Assembly (NCBI GenBank): GCA_947378305.1
Contig: CANCJJ010000011.1
Location: forward strand, 16,283-80,282
Origin: Phenylobacterium aquaticum
Lineage (GTDB): Bacteria; Pseudomonadota; Alphaproteobacteria; Caulobacterales; Caulobacteraceae
Length of the DNA: 64,000 bases
Reading direction: 5' to 3'
The notes beneath the pieces are model-generated. The model was not told the origin of the DNA. It ran no database searches and saw only the letters and a program-made list of their open reading frames with translations. The position numbers were made by a program, and so were the translations under genes. Below, in pieces: positions 43,334 through 52,887 of this stretch; positions within the stretch are counted from its first letter, which is position 1; the number at the start of each line of letters is the position of its first letter.

Positions 43334-45292
43334 ATGGCTGAACCCTCTATCTTCTTTTCCGAGGTCAATGAGCGCCAGGGGGCCTTCCACAGGCGTGCCT
43401 TCCTGCTGGGCGGACTGGTGGGAACAGGGCTGGCGGCCCTGGGCGGCCGACTGGCCTATCTCCAGCTGGTCGAGACCAATCGCTATGCCAAGCTTTCGAG
43501 TTCGAACCAGTTCAATTTCCGTCTGGTGCCGCCGCCCCGGGGGGTCATTACCGATCGTCACGGTGTCGTCCTGGCGACCAACCGGCCGAATTTCAGGCTC
43601 CTGGTTTCGCGGGAAGATGGCGCAGAACCCGAGGCCATCCTGAATTCGCTCTCGGAGTTTGTGGCCTTCGACCCTAGCCGAAAGGCGCGCCTGATCCGGG
43701 ATCTGGAAAACGCCCCGAAGCACACGCCGGTGTCGATTATGGACGACCTGACCTGGGAAGAATTCTCGGCCATCAATATCCGGGCCCCTGAATTGCAAGG
43801 GGTTACGGCGGACATGGGCGAGGTCCGGGTCTATCCCCATGGCGGGGCCTTTGCCCATGTCATTGGCTATGTGGCCAAGGTCAACAAGGCCGACCTGACC
43901 CCTACGGGACCGAATTCCGAGCCCATCCTTCTGCACCCGGGATTCCGGATTGGCCGTCAGGGCCTTGAGAAATCGCTGGATCTCGACCTGCGGGGGCGAC
44001 CCGGGGGTCAGAAGGTCGAGGTCGATGCCCGTGGTCGCCAGGTTCGACAGACGTCGGATGGAGATATTGCCGCCATACCGGGCAAGACAGTCCAGCTGAC
44101 CCTCGATGCCGACATCCAGACCCGGGCCCTGGAGGTTTTTGGGCAGGAGAGTGGCGCGGCAGTCATGATGGACTGTCGCAGCGGAGATATTCTTTGCCTG
44201 GTATCAGCCCCGAGTTTTGACGCGAACGGTTTTGTGCGTGGCATGACAGGGCCTCAGTATCAGGCCCTGGCCGAATATGATCACAAGCCCCTGTTCAACA
44301 AGGCGCTGACCGCTACCTATCCGCCGGGATCGACCTTCAAGACCATGGTCGCTCTGGCGGCCCTGGAATACGGGATTGATCCTCAGGCGACCCATGTCTG
44401 CAACGGCGCCTGGGCCTGGGGTGGGCGTGTCTGGCACTGTGACAAGCATCACGGGGTCGTGGACATGCACAGCGCCATTTCAACGTCTTGCGACATCTAT
44501 TTCTATCAGGTGTCCCTCATGCTGGGGCCCGACCGCATTGCCGAAGTCGCCCGCAAGTTCGGCCTGGGTGAAGTCTTTGACATTGGTATTCCCGGCCAGA
44601 AGCCAGGTTTGGTCCCCGATCAAGCCTATAAGCGGCGGGTCTTCAAAAAGGACCCTGTCTGGCACCCGGGTGAAACGCCCAGCATGGGAATTGGCCAAGG
44701 CTATACCAACGTCAATGCCCTTCAGCTCTGTGTCATGGCTGCGCGTCTGGCCAATGGGCAGAAGGCCCTGCATCCGCGCCTGATTGAGGCCATTGGCGGG
44801 GTGGCCCAGCCTGCGGGGTCTGCTGTATCCGACCTGAATGTGGATCACCGGCATCTGGACTTTGTGCGCTCGGCCATGGCCGCAGTGACGACCACCGGCA
44901 CGGCTGCGGCAACGGCCCAGCTGGGTCTGGGTGACCTGAAAATGGCCGGAAAGACCGGGACCGCCCAATCCCATTCCTATGGCGGAGGGCGTGGCGTGCA
45001 TGGAACCCAGGGAGCATGGGCCCTGCGCGATCATGCCTGGTTTGTCGCCTTTGCCCCCCTGGACAACCCGCGATATGCCCTCAGTGTGCTGGTGGAGCAT
45101 GGCGGATTTGGGGGCGACTCTGCGGCTCCAAAGGCGCGGGAGATCATGCGGGTTGCCCTGATGAAGGACCCTGAATTGCGCGCTCAGATCGAACATCCGA
45201 CGCCCATGCCGGACATCCCGCCTGAGGCCGTGGCGGAAGGCTCCGCCCCGCCAGAACCCACACCCATCGGACCTGAAGGGCCAATCCCATGA
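43334..45292 (+). CDS. mrdA: Elongation-specific transpeptidase PBP2
   Basis: PBP2 cross-links lateral wall peptidoglycan with RodA. The 652-residue protein has a short cytoplasmic tail, a membrane anchor near 22-40 (AFLLGGLVGTGLAALGG), the class B pedestal and a transpeptidase domain. The catalytic STFK has Ser333 (YPPGSTFKTMVALA). The second motif is in HSAISTSCDIYFYQ, and the third is KTG in MAGKTGTAQSHS. PGQKPGLVPD is also diagnostic for PBP2. The C-terminal tail is proline- and glutamate-rich. It overlaps mrdB by 4 bases. Confidence 0.96.
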   Translation: MAEPSIFFSEVNERQGAFHRRAFLLGGLVGTGLAALGGRLAYLQLVETNRYAKLSSSNQFNFRLVPPPRGVITDRHGVVLATNRPNFRLLVSREDGAEPEAILNSLSEFVAFDPSRKARLIRDLENAPKHTPVSIMDDLTWEEFSAINIRAPELQGVTADMGEVRVYPHGGAFAHVIGYVAKVNKADLTPTGPNSEPILLHPGFRIGRQGLEKSLDLDLRGRPGGQKVEVDARGRQVRQTSDGDIAAIPGKTVQLTLDADIQTRALEVFGQESGAAVMMDCRSGDILCLVSAPSFDANGFVRGMTGPQYQALAEYDHKPLFNKALTATYPPGSTFKTMVALAALEYGIDPQATHVCNGAWAWGGRVWHCDKHHGVVDMHSAISTSCDIYFYQVSLMLGPDRIAEVARKFGLGEVFDIGIPGQKPGLVPDQAYKRRVFKKDPVWHPGETPSMGIGQGYTNVNALQLCVMAARLANGQKALHPRLIEAIGGVAQPAGSAVSDLNVDHRHLDFVRSAMAAVTTTGTAAATAQLGLGDLKMAGKTGTAQSHSYGGGRGVHGTQGAWALRDHAWFVAFAPLDNPRYALSVLVEHGGFGGDSAAPKAREIMRVALMKDPELRAQIEHPTPMPDIPPEAVAEGSAPPEPTPIGPEGPIP

Positions 45293-46446
45293 GCATGACG
45301 GCCCTGTCGAGTGCCGGTGAGCGGGATCGGCTGATCGTCAAGCTGGGCGAGCTCGACCGGCTATTTTGTCTGGCCCTGATCCTGATTGCCGGGATCGGTG
45401 CCTTGATGATGTTTTCCATAGCCGGATCGAACTGGGAACCCTGGGCAGGCTCGCACCTGACCAAGTTCACCCTGTTTTTCTTCATGATGATTGCGCTCGC
45501 CATGATTGACGTCCGCTACTGGTTTGCCATGGCCTATCCGATCTATGGGGTAGGGCTGGCCCTTTTGATTGCGGTCGCGGTGGTTGGCGATGTGCGACTG
45601 GGCGCGCGACGCTGGCTGGATCTTGGGCCTCTGGGCAGTTTCCAGCCCTCTGAAATCATGAAGCTTGGCCTCGTCCTGGCCCTGGGTCGGTTTTACCACG
45701 GCATTTCGGCGGAGCGTGCGCGCTTCTCCTGGTGGCTGCTCATTCCCGCCCTCATCATCGGTGCCCCGGTGCTACTGGTCGCCCGCCAGCCGGACCTGGG
45801 CACGGCCATTCTGCTGGCCCTGACAGGGTTGACCGTCGTGTGCCTGGCGGGGTTGTCCTGGCGGGTGATCCTGGCTGGCATCATCGCCCTTTTGGTGTCC
45901 GTGCCTCCGGTGATCATGTTCGTCCTGCACGACTATCAGAGGGACCGGATCTTCACCTTCCTGAAGCCCGAGAGTGACCCGTCCGGGTCGGGCTATCATA
46001 TCTTGCAGTCCAAGATTGCCCTGGGCTCCGGGGGGCTACTGGGCAAGGGCTATGGTCTGGGCTCCCAGAGCCAGCTTAACTTCCTGCCGGAAAAACAGAC
46101 CGACTTCATCTTTGCCACCCTGGCGGAGGAGTTTGGCTTTGTTGGCTGTATGGTGGTGTTATTCCTCTATGGAACCGTGATCTTCCTGGCCTTGCGAACA
46201 GCCGCCCTGGCCCATTCCCACTTCGGCCGGTTGTCTTCAGCTGGGGTCACCGCAACCTTTGCCCTTTATGTGCTGATCAACGGGGCCATGGTCATGGGTC
46301 TGGCCCCGGTCGTCGGCGTGCCCATGCCCTTGCTGTCCTATGGTGGCACCGTCATGCTGACCGTCATGATTGGCTTTGGTCTGGTCCAGTCCGTCAAGGT
46401 CCACAGGTACTCGGAGGTGACCAGCGGCACGGGGGCCCTGCTCTAG
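45289..46446 (+). CDS. mrdB: Elongation-specific SEDS polymerase RodA
   Basis: RodA polymerises lipid II for the lateral wall with PBP2. The 385-residue protein has about ten membrane spans, with GARRWLDLGPLGSFQPSEIMKLGLVLAL (QPSE motif), ARQPDLGTAILLALTG (catalytic Asp region), LNFLPEKQTDFIFATLAEEFGFVG and VPMPLLSYGGTVML. Position at the end of mreBCD-mrdA separates it from FtsW at 9490. Its stop overlaps the stop of the convergent iminopeptidase gene by 4 bases. Confidence 0.96.
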   Translation: MSMTALSSAGERDRLIVKLGELDRLFCLALILIAGIGALMMFSIAGSNWEPWAGSHLTKFTLFFFMMIALAMIDVRYWFAMAYPIYGVGLALLIAVAVVGDVRLGARRWLDLGPLGSFQPSEIMKLGLVLALGRFYHGISAERARFSWWLLIPALIIGAPVLLVARQPDLGTAILLALTGLTVVCLAGLSWRVILAGIIALLVSVPPVIMFVLHDYQRDRIFTFLKPESDPSGSGYHILQSKIALGSGGLLGKGYGLGSQSQLNFLPEKQTDFIFATLAEEFGFVGCMVVLFLYGTVIFLALRTAALAHSHFGRLSSAGVTATFALYVLINGAMVMGLAPVVGVPMPLLSYGGTVMLTVMIGFGLVQSVKVHRYSEVTSGTGALL

Positions 46447-47435
46447 AGCTTCAGGGCCGCATCCGTTGCCCGGACCAGTCCATCGACAATGCCCGGTTCC
46501 GTCGAGGCGTGGCCGGCATCCCAGACAATGTTGAGACGGGCATCTGGCCAGGCGGCCTTCAGGGACCAGGCCGAGGCCATGGGGGTTACAACATCATAGC
46601 GCCCCTGAACGATCCAGCCGGGTATGTGCCGGATCTTGTCCAGATTTTTCAAGATCCATCCGTCCTCGTCAAAGAAGCCTTTATTGACAAAGAAGTGGCA
46701 CTCGATCCGGGCAAAGGCGATGGCAAAATCGACCTCGCCAAACTTGGCCGGGCGCGCCTCCGGCCCGCGAATGGAAATGATGTCGCCCTCCCACTGGCTC
46801 CAGGCCGTGGCCGCCTCGGCCTGGACCGCACGATCAGGATGGATCAGGCGGCGGTGAAAGGCCCCCAGAAGATCATGACGCTCCACCTCCGGGATCGGCG
46901 CGAGATAATGCTCCCAGGCGTCGGGGAACAGCATGGACGCTCCGCCCTGGTAGAACCAGTCAACCTCGCGCTGGGTGAGCAGGAATATGCCCCTCAAGAC
47001 CAGGGCTTCCACCCGATCCGGATGCTTGATGGCATAGGCCAGGGCCAGGGTTGATCCCCATGACCCGCCAAAGACCGTCCATTTTTCAAAGCCGAGCTTG
47101 ACCCTCAACCGCTCGATATCCTCGATCAAGGTCCAGGTCGTATTGTCTTCAAGGCTGGCATTGGGGGTCGACTGACCGCATCCGCGCTGGTCGAAGAGGA
47201 CCATGTGCCAAAGGTCCGGATCGAAAAAGCGGCGCATGGTTGAGTTGATCGCCCCGCCCGGCCCGCCGTGCAGGATCACGCAGGGCTTTCCGTCCGGACG
47301 GCCGCACTGCTCGTAATAGATCTTGTGAGGACCATCGGTGGTCATCATGCCGGAGGCGAAGGGGGTGGTCTCGCGAAACAGGCCGCGACGGTTCGTGCTG
47401 GAGGAGAATCCCATGGTCGATGTGTAATCCTGCAT
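46443..47435 (-). CDS. pip: Prolyl aminopeptidase (proline iminopeptidase)
   Basis: This alpha/beta hydrolase of peptidase family S33 removes N-terminal proline. The 330-residue protein has the oxyanion segment VILHGGPGGAINSTMRRFFD and LFDQRGCGQSTPNA, the nucleophile elbow TVFGGSWGSTLALAYA (Ser in GGSWGST), GRYDVVTPMASAW for the acid and DAGHAS for the histidine. These are specific for the family. The start MQDYTSTMGF is near family length, though the internal Met eight residues on is possible. An epoxide hydrolase-like gene lies 4 bases upstream on the same strand. Confidence 0.92.
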   Translation of the reverse strand: MQDYTSTMGFSSSTNRRGLFRETTPFASGMMTTDGPHKIYYEQCGRPDGKPCVILHGGPGGAINSTMRRFFDPDLWHMVLFDQRGCGQSTPNASLEDNTTWTLIEDIERLRVKLGFEKWTVFGGSWGSTLALAYAIKHPDRVEALVLRGIFLLTQREVDWFYQGGASMLFPDAWEHYLAPIPEVERHDLLGAFHRRLIHPDRAVQAEAATAWSQWEGDIISIRGPEARPAKFGEVDFAIAFARIECHFFVNKGFFDEDGWILKNLDKIRHIPGWIVQGRYDVVTPMASAWSLKAAWPDARLNIVWDAGHASTEPGIVDGLVRATDAALKL

Positions 47436-47439
47436 TGGC

Positions 47440-48441
47440 CTAACCGGCCCGAGGGAAGTGTCGGGCCATCCAGTCGAGGATCAGGCGATTGACCTCGTCG
47501 GGCTTTTCCTGCTGCGTCCAGTGGCCGCTGTCCAGAATGAGGGCCTTTTCCAGATTGCCGATCAGGTCGCTCATCCCGTCAGCCATGCCGGGTCGCAGAA
47601 CGGCATCTTTTTCGGCCATGATCATGAGGCAGGGGAGGCCATCCAGGCGGGTGGGTTGACCTGCGGACAGCTCCCAGTTGCGTGTAAAATTCCGGTACCA
47701 GTTGATCGGCCCGGTAAATCCTGAGGCCTCGAAAGCCTCAACATAGACGGCGAGGTCTTCGGCGCTGAGAAACTGGTGGCTGGTGTCGGACTTGTCCCAG
47801 TCCGCCAGCATCTGGCCAAAGGCGAAGTTGGAAGGAACGGCGGTCGGCGCAGGCGCATTTCCGGCTTCGGCCTGGGCCGACAGTGCCGGGCGGCGCATGA
47901 AGAAACGGATGGTCTTGTCGACATCGGCGGCCAGGGCGGCATCAGCCACGCCCGGTGTCTGGAACCAGACAATGTACATGTCTTCGCCGAACATCATGCG
48001 CATGCCGGCAATAGGGTCTATGGGCGCACGGGCCAGGTAGGGCGTGTTCAGGCCAATGACGCCTGCGACGCGATCCGGATGGCGCAGGGGCATTTGCCAG
48101 ACAATGAAGCCGCCCCAGTCATGGCCACAGAAAATCGCCTTTTCCACGCCGAGATGGTCCAGCAGGCCCACCAGGTCTCCGGTCAGGTGCTCCATATCGT
48201 AATCTGTGACCGCCTCTGGGCGGGAGGTCAGGCCGTATCCGCGTTGATCCGGGGCAATCGCCCATTGGCCCGCCGCCTCGCAGGCCGCCAACTGGGCGCG
48301 CCAGGAAAAGGCAATCTCCGGGAAGCCGTGGCAGAAAATGATCGGAATGCCCTGGCCCCTGGCAACTTCGTAATAGGCCATGTCGATCCCGTTGACCTGG
48401 GCGTACTGGACGGGCGGCATGTGGGGGATGGGGGCGGGCAT
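47440..48441 (-). CDS. Epoxide hydrolase-like alpha/beta hydrolase
   Basis: The 333-residue protein (from the ATG at 48441) has the epoxide hydrolase pattern: oxyanion motif FCHGFPEIAFSWRAQ, DQRGYGLTSRPEAVTDYDM, and the nucleophile elbow FCGHDWGGFIVWQM, in which the nucleophile is Asp rather than Ser. A cap domain carries WYRNFTRNWELS with candidate tyrosines, MIMAEKDAVLRP holds the acid, and DSGHWTQQEKPDEVN the histidine. The Asp nucleophile favours an epoxide hydrolase or haloalkane-type activity. The frame is open to 48525, but those residues do not fit. It is divergent from the MFS gene and upstream of pip. Confidence 0.88.
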   Translation of the reverse strand: MPAPIPHMPPVQYAQVNGIDMAYYEVARGQGIPIIFCHGFPEIAFSWRAQLAACEAAGQWAIAPDQRGYGLTSRPEAVTDYDMEHLTGDLVGLLDHLGVEKAIFCGHDWGGFIVWQMPLRHPDRVAGVIGLNTPYLARAPIDPIAGMRMMFGEDMYIVWFQTPGVADAALAADVDKTIRFFMRRPALSAQAEAGNAPAPTAVPSNFAFGQMLADWDKSDTSHQFLSAEDLAVYVEAFEASGFTGPINWYRNFTRNWELSAGQPTRLDGLPCLMIMAEKDAVLRPGMADGMSDLIGNLEKALILDSGHWTQQEKPDEVNRLILDWMARHFPRAG

Positions 48442-48545
48442 GGAGCGGGGCTTTCGGGCGCAGGTCGGGATTGATCCTGACAATTCGGGATACAACATGC
48501 CACAGGCGACTTCCAGAATTACCAATTCGATGTAGAAGCCGAGGC

Positions 48546-49751
48546 ATGAACGCCTCTTCAGAAACGACGAAGTCTGAACCCATTTGGGGTCTGGTCATCC
48601 TGCTGGGGGCCCTGACCGCCTTCGCCCCCATGTCCATCGACATGTATCTGCCCAGTCTGCCGGCCATCGGGGCCGACCTGAAAGCCAGTGCTGGCCTGAC
48701 CCAGTCGACGGTCGCGGCCTTCCTGGCCGGCATGGCCATTGGTCAGCTCTTCTACGGCCCTGCGTCGGATCGGTTTGGCCGTCGCGGCCCCATACTGGTG
48801 GGTATTGTCATCTATGTGCTGGCCTCAGTCGCCTGCGCCCTTGTGACCTCAGCCGAGGGGCTGATTGTGGCGCGGTTTGTTCAGGCCCTGGGCGGGTGTG
48901 CCGGCGCTGTGGTGGCCCGCGCCGTGGTCCGGGACCGCTTTGATCATACCGAGACGGCCCGGATGCTGTCCCTGCTTACCCTTGTCATGGGAATAGCGCC
49001 CATATTGGCCCCCATGCTGGGCGGTCTTCTCCTGGCTGTGGGCGGCTGGCGGGCGAATTTCTGGGTGCTCGCCGTGTTCGGCCTCGTCGTCGGCGTGGTC
49101 GTGGTGATCCGACTGGGAGAGTCCCGGTCATCGGAAACCGAAATCCAGGCGCGATCGGAATCGCCGCTTCGAGCCTATCTGTCCCTGCTGGGCCAGAGGC
49201 GGCTGATTGGCTATGCCCTGGCGGGAGCCCTGAACGGAGCGACCCTGTTTACCTATATTTCCAGCTCGGCGGGCCTGTTGATCAAGACCTACGGGATTTC
49301 GCCGTCAATCTTTGGCCTGGTCTTCGGGGTCAATGCCTTTGCCGTCATTGGAAGCGGACAGGTGAACCGGGTGATCCTGCGGCGATGGACGCCGGATCAG
49401 GTGTTGAAGTCCGGCAGCCTCGTGGCCTGTCTGGTGGCGGTCCTGCTGGCCCTTGCCGCCGTCACCGGGTTTGGCGGCGCCTTCAGCGTCCTGCCCTTGC
49501 TGTTCCTTCTGCTGGCGAGCTATGGATTCCTGCAGGGAAACACCATGGCCGGGGCCCTGAATATCGACCCGCGCCGGGCCGGATCCATATCGGCCCTAAT
49601 GGGGTTCATGTCCTTTGCCGCAGGTGCCCTGGGCTCGACCCTGACCGGGGCGTTGAGCGACGGCACGCCCCGGCCCATGGCCCTGGTCATGCTGGCAGCT
49701 GTTGTTGGCTCGGCCCTGGCGCTGAGAACCCTGGCCCTGCCCAAGGACTAG
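48546..49751 (+). CDS. Bcr/CflA-type MFS drug exporter
   Basis: The 401-residue protein has twelve hydrophobic segments. TM1 contains APMSIDMYLPSLPAIGADL, a Bcr/CflA signature, followed by GQLFYGPASDRFGRRGPILVG (MFS motif A between TM2 and TM3) and RFVQALGGCAGAVVARAVVRD, the DHA1 motif also typical of Bcr. These are proton-driven drug or metabolite exporters; some export sulfonamides, bicyclomycin or cysteine. The ATG at 48546 (MNASSETTKSEP) is preferred to 48471. It is divergent from the epoxide hydrolase gene. Confidence 0.9.
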   Translation: MNASSETTKSEPIWGLVILLGALTAFAPMSIDMYLPSLPAIGADLKASAGLTQSTVAAFLAGMAIGQLFYGPASDRFGRRGPILVGIVIYVLASVACALVTSAEGLIVARFVQALGGCAGAVVARAVVRDRFDHTETARMLSLLTLVMGIAPILAPMLGGLLLAVGGWRANFWVLAVFGLVVGVVVVIRLGESRSSETEIQARSESPLRAYLSLLGQRRLIGYALAGALNGATLFTYISSSAGLLIKTYGISPSIFGLVFGVNAFAVIGSGQVNRVILRRWTPDQVLKSGSLVACLVAVLLALAAVTGFGGAFSVLPLLFLLLASYGFLQGNTMAGALNIDPRRAGSISALMGFMSFAAGALGSTLTGALSDGTPRPMALVMLAAVVGSALALRTLALPKD

Positions 49752-50134
49752 GGATGCAGTGGCCTGTCCAGGTCACGCGCAGACCAGGCCAGCCAGGCCC
49801 AGCCGGACAGGAACAGGAGCCCGCCAATGGGGGTAATCGCGCCGATCCAGCGGGGTGCGCCCAAGGCCAGGGCATAGAGTGAGCCGCTGAACAGGACGAT
49901 CCCCGGCAGGAACATGGCCGGCGCGAACCGGGCCGACCTTGCGCCCATCTGCATGAAGGCCGCCGAGGCAAAGGTCGCCATGGTGTGGCTGAACCCGTAT
50001 TGCGCCCCGGTCTTGATGAGGTCCTTGGCCACGGGGTCCTTGATCGCATGGGCGGCAAACGCCCCCATGGCGATGGAGACGAACCCGGTCATGGCTCCCA
50101 GGGTCATCCACGTCCGGCGATGCAGGCCCGCCAT
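49748..50134 (-). CDS. DUF423 family inner membrane protein
   Basis: The 128-residue protein has four predicted membrane spans and the DUF423 pattern: AMTGFVSIAMGAFAAHAIKD near 14-33, then QYGFSHTMATFASAAF, LPGIVLFSGSLYALAL and ITPIGGLLFLSGWAWLAW. It belongs to the YgdD-like family, whose function is unknown. The ATG overlaps the stop of the amidase gene by one base (TGATG), so it is the last gene of a minus-strand operon. It converges on the MFS gene with a 4-base overlap. Confidence 0.88.
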   Translation of the reverse strand: MAGLHRRTWMTLGAMTGFVSIAMGAFAAHAIKDPVAKDLIKTGAQYGFSHTMATFASAAFMQMGARSARFAPAMFLPGIVLFSGSLYALALGAPRWIGAITPIGGLLFLSGWAWLAWSARDLDRPLHP

Positions 50135-51564
50135 CAGCCCCAGACCTGGGGCTTGCGCCCATGCCAGGGCGCTTCCTTTTCGAGCTGGGCGGCCAGCCGG
50201 AACAGGGTGGCTTCGTCCGCATACCGGGCGGTGAACATCATGCCGACGGGAAGCCCATTCGCTGACATTTCCAGGGGTAGGGACAGGGAAGGCTGGCCAG
50301 AGAAGTTAAACGGCGGGGTATAGGGGAAGACCTGACCCTGGCGGCGGTTGACCTCCCGGGGCTCAAGTCTGACCGGGTCCATATAGCCCACCTCCGGTAC
50401 CGGCGTTCCCATGACCGGTGACAGGTAGATATCCCAGTCCTCGAAGAAGCGCAGGGTTTGCCGGTTTAGCATCCGCAGGTCCTGATAGCCCCGGAAGGCC
50501 TGCTCGCCCGTGACCCTTCGTCCCCCCTTGAGGGCGGCCCAGGTGAGGGGCTCCAGCTCGTCAGGCTCAGGTTCCCGGCCGATCTCCTCGATCAGCCGTC
50601 CCATGCCCGCAGCGAAATTGGCCCCGGAGACTGGACCTCGCGCGGCGTAGAGGGCGCGATAGTCTATGCCCATGCCCTTTTCGACGACCTCGTGTCCGAG
50701 CCCTTTAAGCAGGTCTGCGGTTCGCGCCAGGGCGGCCTGGATTTCCGGATCAATTGGCCGGCCCGAGGCGGTTTCAGACGACCAGGCGATGCGCAGACGA
50801 CCCGGTGAGAGGGTGATCTCCTCCATATAGGGCCGGGCCTTGGCGGGGGCGGGGTAGGGATCGCCGATCTCGGGCTTGCCCGTGGCATCCAGCATGGCCG
50901 CACTGTCCCGCACAGTGCGGGTCACCACATGATCGACCACGAACCCCATGGCGTAATCGTAGGCATCCGGCAGGTTGGGGACCCGGTCGCGGGTGACCTT
51001 CAGGCCGACGAGGCCACAGCAGGCTGCGGGAATGCGAATGGAGCCCAGGCCATCGCTGGCATGGGCCATGGGCACGATCCCGGCGGCCACGGCGGCAGCA
51101 GACCCGCCTGACGACCCGCCAGAAATGTGGGCCGGGTTCCACGGATTGCGGCAGGGGCCGAGGTGGGCGCTCTCTGTCGTGCCGGTAATGCCGTATTCTG
51201 GCGTATTGGTCTTGCCCAGGGGGATGATCCCGGACTCCCGATAGCGGCGGGTCAGCCCGCCATCCGTGGTGTCGGTGATATTACGCGCGAAGCGACTGCC
51301 CGAACTCCGAGGCCATCCGGCCACGGGCATGCCCAGATCCTTGATCAGGAAGGGGACGCCGCGAAAGGGCCCCTCGGGCAGTGGGCCCTTGGCCATGGCC
51401 CGGGCTTCCTCATAGGCCTTGTAGACCACGGCATTCAGGGCGGGGTTGTGCCGCTCGATCCGGCTGATGGCGGCGTCTACCAGGTCCAGGGGGGTCACCT
51501 CGCCCCGGGCGACTAGACCGGCAAGGCCCAGGCCGTCAAATTCGGAATAGGAGTCGATGGTCAT
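50134..51564 (-). CDS. Amidase signature family hydrolase
   Basis: The 476-residue protein has the amidase signature Ser-cisSer-Lys set: the lysine in VPFLIKDLGMPVAG, the cis-serine in SGGSSGGSAAAVAAG, and the nucleophile in DGLGSIRIPAACCGLVGLK. The C-terminal part has FNFSGQPSLSLPLEMSANGLPVGMMF, as in other members. These enzymes hydrolyse amides; this one cannot be GatA, because no gatB/C context exists and the C-terminus differs. It lies 4 bases after an aminotransferase gene, which suggests a joint pathway for an amide- or amine-containing compound. Substrate unknown. Confidence 0.9.
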   Translation of the reverse strand: MTIDSYSEFDGLGLAGLVARGEVTPLDLVDAAISRIERHNPALNAVVYKAYEEARAMAKGPLPEGPFRGVPFLIKDLGMPVAGWPRSSGSRFARNITDTTDGGLTRRYRESGIIPLGKTNTPEYGITGTTESAHLGPCRNPWNPAHISGGSSGGSAAAVAAGIVPMAHASDGLGSIRIPAACCGLVGLKVTRDRVPNLPDAYDYAMGFVVDHVVTRTVRDSAAMLDATGKPEIGDPYPAPAKARPYMEEITLSPGRLRIAWSSETASGRPIDPEIQAALARTADLLKGLGHEVVEKGMGIDYRALYAARGPVSGANFAAGMGRLIEEIGREPEPDELEPLTWAALKGGRRVTGEQAFRGYQDLRMLNRQTLRFFEDWDIYLSPVMGTPVPEVGYMDPVRLEPREVNRRQGQVFPYTPPFNFSGQPSLSLPLEMSANGLPVGMMFTARYADEATLFRLAAQLEKEAPWHGRKPQVWG

Positions 51565-51568
51565 GGCA

Positions 51569-52840
51569 CTAGCTCCGGCTGGCAGTCAGGAAGGCCATCT
51601 TGGCCACGGGGGGCAGGGTCGGACCCTTCACCTTGAGGACCTTGAAGGCAGATTCGGCGGCATTCAGGGCCTGATCTATGTCGTCATCGGTCATGGCGGC
51701 GCACATGAACATGTTGTGCCAGGGGTGCACATAAACCCCCCGGTCGAGCATTTCACTCGACCAGCAGAAGCCCTTGCGCAGGTCAGGGTCATCATCAAAC
51801 AGGAAGAGGGGCATTTGCACCGGTCCGGTGACCCGAAGGCCCAGCCCCGAGGCTGAAGCCCGTTCTCCCAGACCAGTCGCCAGGCGCTGACCAATACGCT
51901 CCAGATGATCAAGGTAGTCAGTGTCCCGGATCAGGGTCAGGGTCGCCAGGGCTGCGGCCATGGGGGCGGCCTGATACCAGAAGGAGCCGGTCGTATAGAT
52001 CGAGGCAGCGGCCTTGCGGGCCGCATTTGAGCCCAGCAGGGCCGAGATGGGGTGGCCATTGGCAATGCACTTGCCCCAGGTCGACAGGTCGGGCTGAACG
52101 CCGATCCGTGACCAGCTGCAATCCCGGCTGAGGCGGAAGCCGGCGCGAACATCATCGACAATCAGCAGGGCTCCCGCTGCATCGCAAAGGTCGCGCGCCC
52201 TTTGGGCATAGGCCGGGTCGGGCTCTGCCTGGTCGACAAAGGCATCGTGTTTGAAGGGGGCTGCGAAGATGGCGGCCAGGTCTTCCCCGGCCTCGGCAAC
52301 AGCCGCCTCCAGGCTGGCAATATCGTTGTAATCGCACAAGATCTGATAGGCGCGATCGGTCTCCAGAGCCCCGGTCGGGCGCGGCGTACACCAGGGCGCT
52401 GAGCCGTGATAGGCCCCGCGCGCGCGGATAATCGTCTTTCGTCCGGTATGGGCCCGGGCCGCCATCAGGGCCATGGAGGTGGCGTCGGTGCCGTTCTTGC
52501 AGAAGATGGCCCAGTCGGCGTGCCTGACCGTACGGGTCAGGGCCTCTGCCAGCTGGACGATCAATTCGCTCGGCCCTGTCAGGGTATCGCCCAGACCAAG
52601 CTGGCGGACATAGGCCGCATCAATCGCCTCATGGCCATAGCCGAACAGGTTGGGGCCATAGGCACACATGAAATCCAGGTATTTGTTGCCGTCGACATCC
52701 CAGAGGTGGGCCCCGCGCCCCCGGCTGAAGAATTGGGGATAATCGTCCGGCAACATGCCCGTGGACTGGTGGCCATACATGCCCCCGGGAATGACGGCGT
52801 CGGCCCGCGCCCTGAGGGCCTTGTCCAGATGATGGTCCAT
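51569..52840 (-). CDS. Class III aminotransferase, glutamate-1-semialdehyde aminomutase-like
   Basis: The 423-residue PLP enzyme has the class III fold: GAHLWDVDGNKYLDFMCAYG near the start, FCKNGTDATSMALMAAR for PLP phosphate binding, ARGAYHGSAPW, LLIVDDVRAGFRLS with the cofactor-binding Asp, and the Schiff-base lysine in LSTWGKCIANGHPISALLG. It resembles HemL-like enzymes, but ALLIVDDVRAGFR in place of the usual D-E-V and the neighbourhood with an amidase argue against a haem role. The ATG at 52840 fits the family; the frame is open to 52912. True substrate unknown. Confidence 0.87.
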   Translation of the reverse strand: MDHHLDKALRARADAVIPGGMYGHQSTGMLPDDYPQFFSRGRGAHLWDVDGNKYLDFMCAYGPNLFGYGHEAIDAAYVRQLGLGDTLTGPSELIVQLAEALTRTVRHADWAIFCKNGTDATSMALMAARAHTGRKTIIRARGAYHGSAPWCTPRPTGALETDRAYQILCDYNDIASLEAAVAEAGEDLAAIFAAPFKHDAFVDQAEPDPAYAQRARDLCDAAGALLIVDDVRAGFRLSRDCSWSRIGVQPDLSTWGKCIANGHPISALLGSNAARKAAASIYTTGSFWYQAAPMAAALATLTLIRDTDYLDHLERIGQRLATGLGERASASGLGLRVTGPVQMPLFLFDDDPDLRKGFCWSSEMLDRGVYVHPWHNMFMCAAMTDDDIDQALNAAESAFKVLKVKGPTLPPVAKMAFLTASRS

Positions 52841-52887
52841 TCCCGCTGTCCCCCCAAGCCAGGCGGGGGCCTGGCAGGAGATCAGTC

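Noticed and set aside
43391..43450. Twin-arginine-like N-terminus of PBP2 (HRRAFLLGG)
   Set aside because: PBP2 is anchored by its N-terminal membrane helix; the RR sits at the cytoplasmic edge of the helix, as expected from the positive-inside rule.
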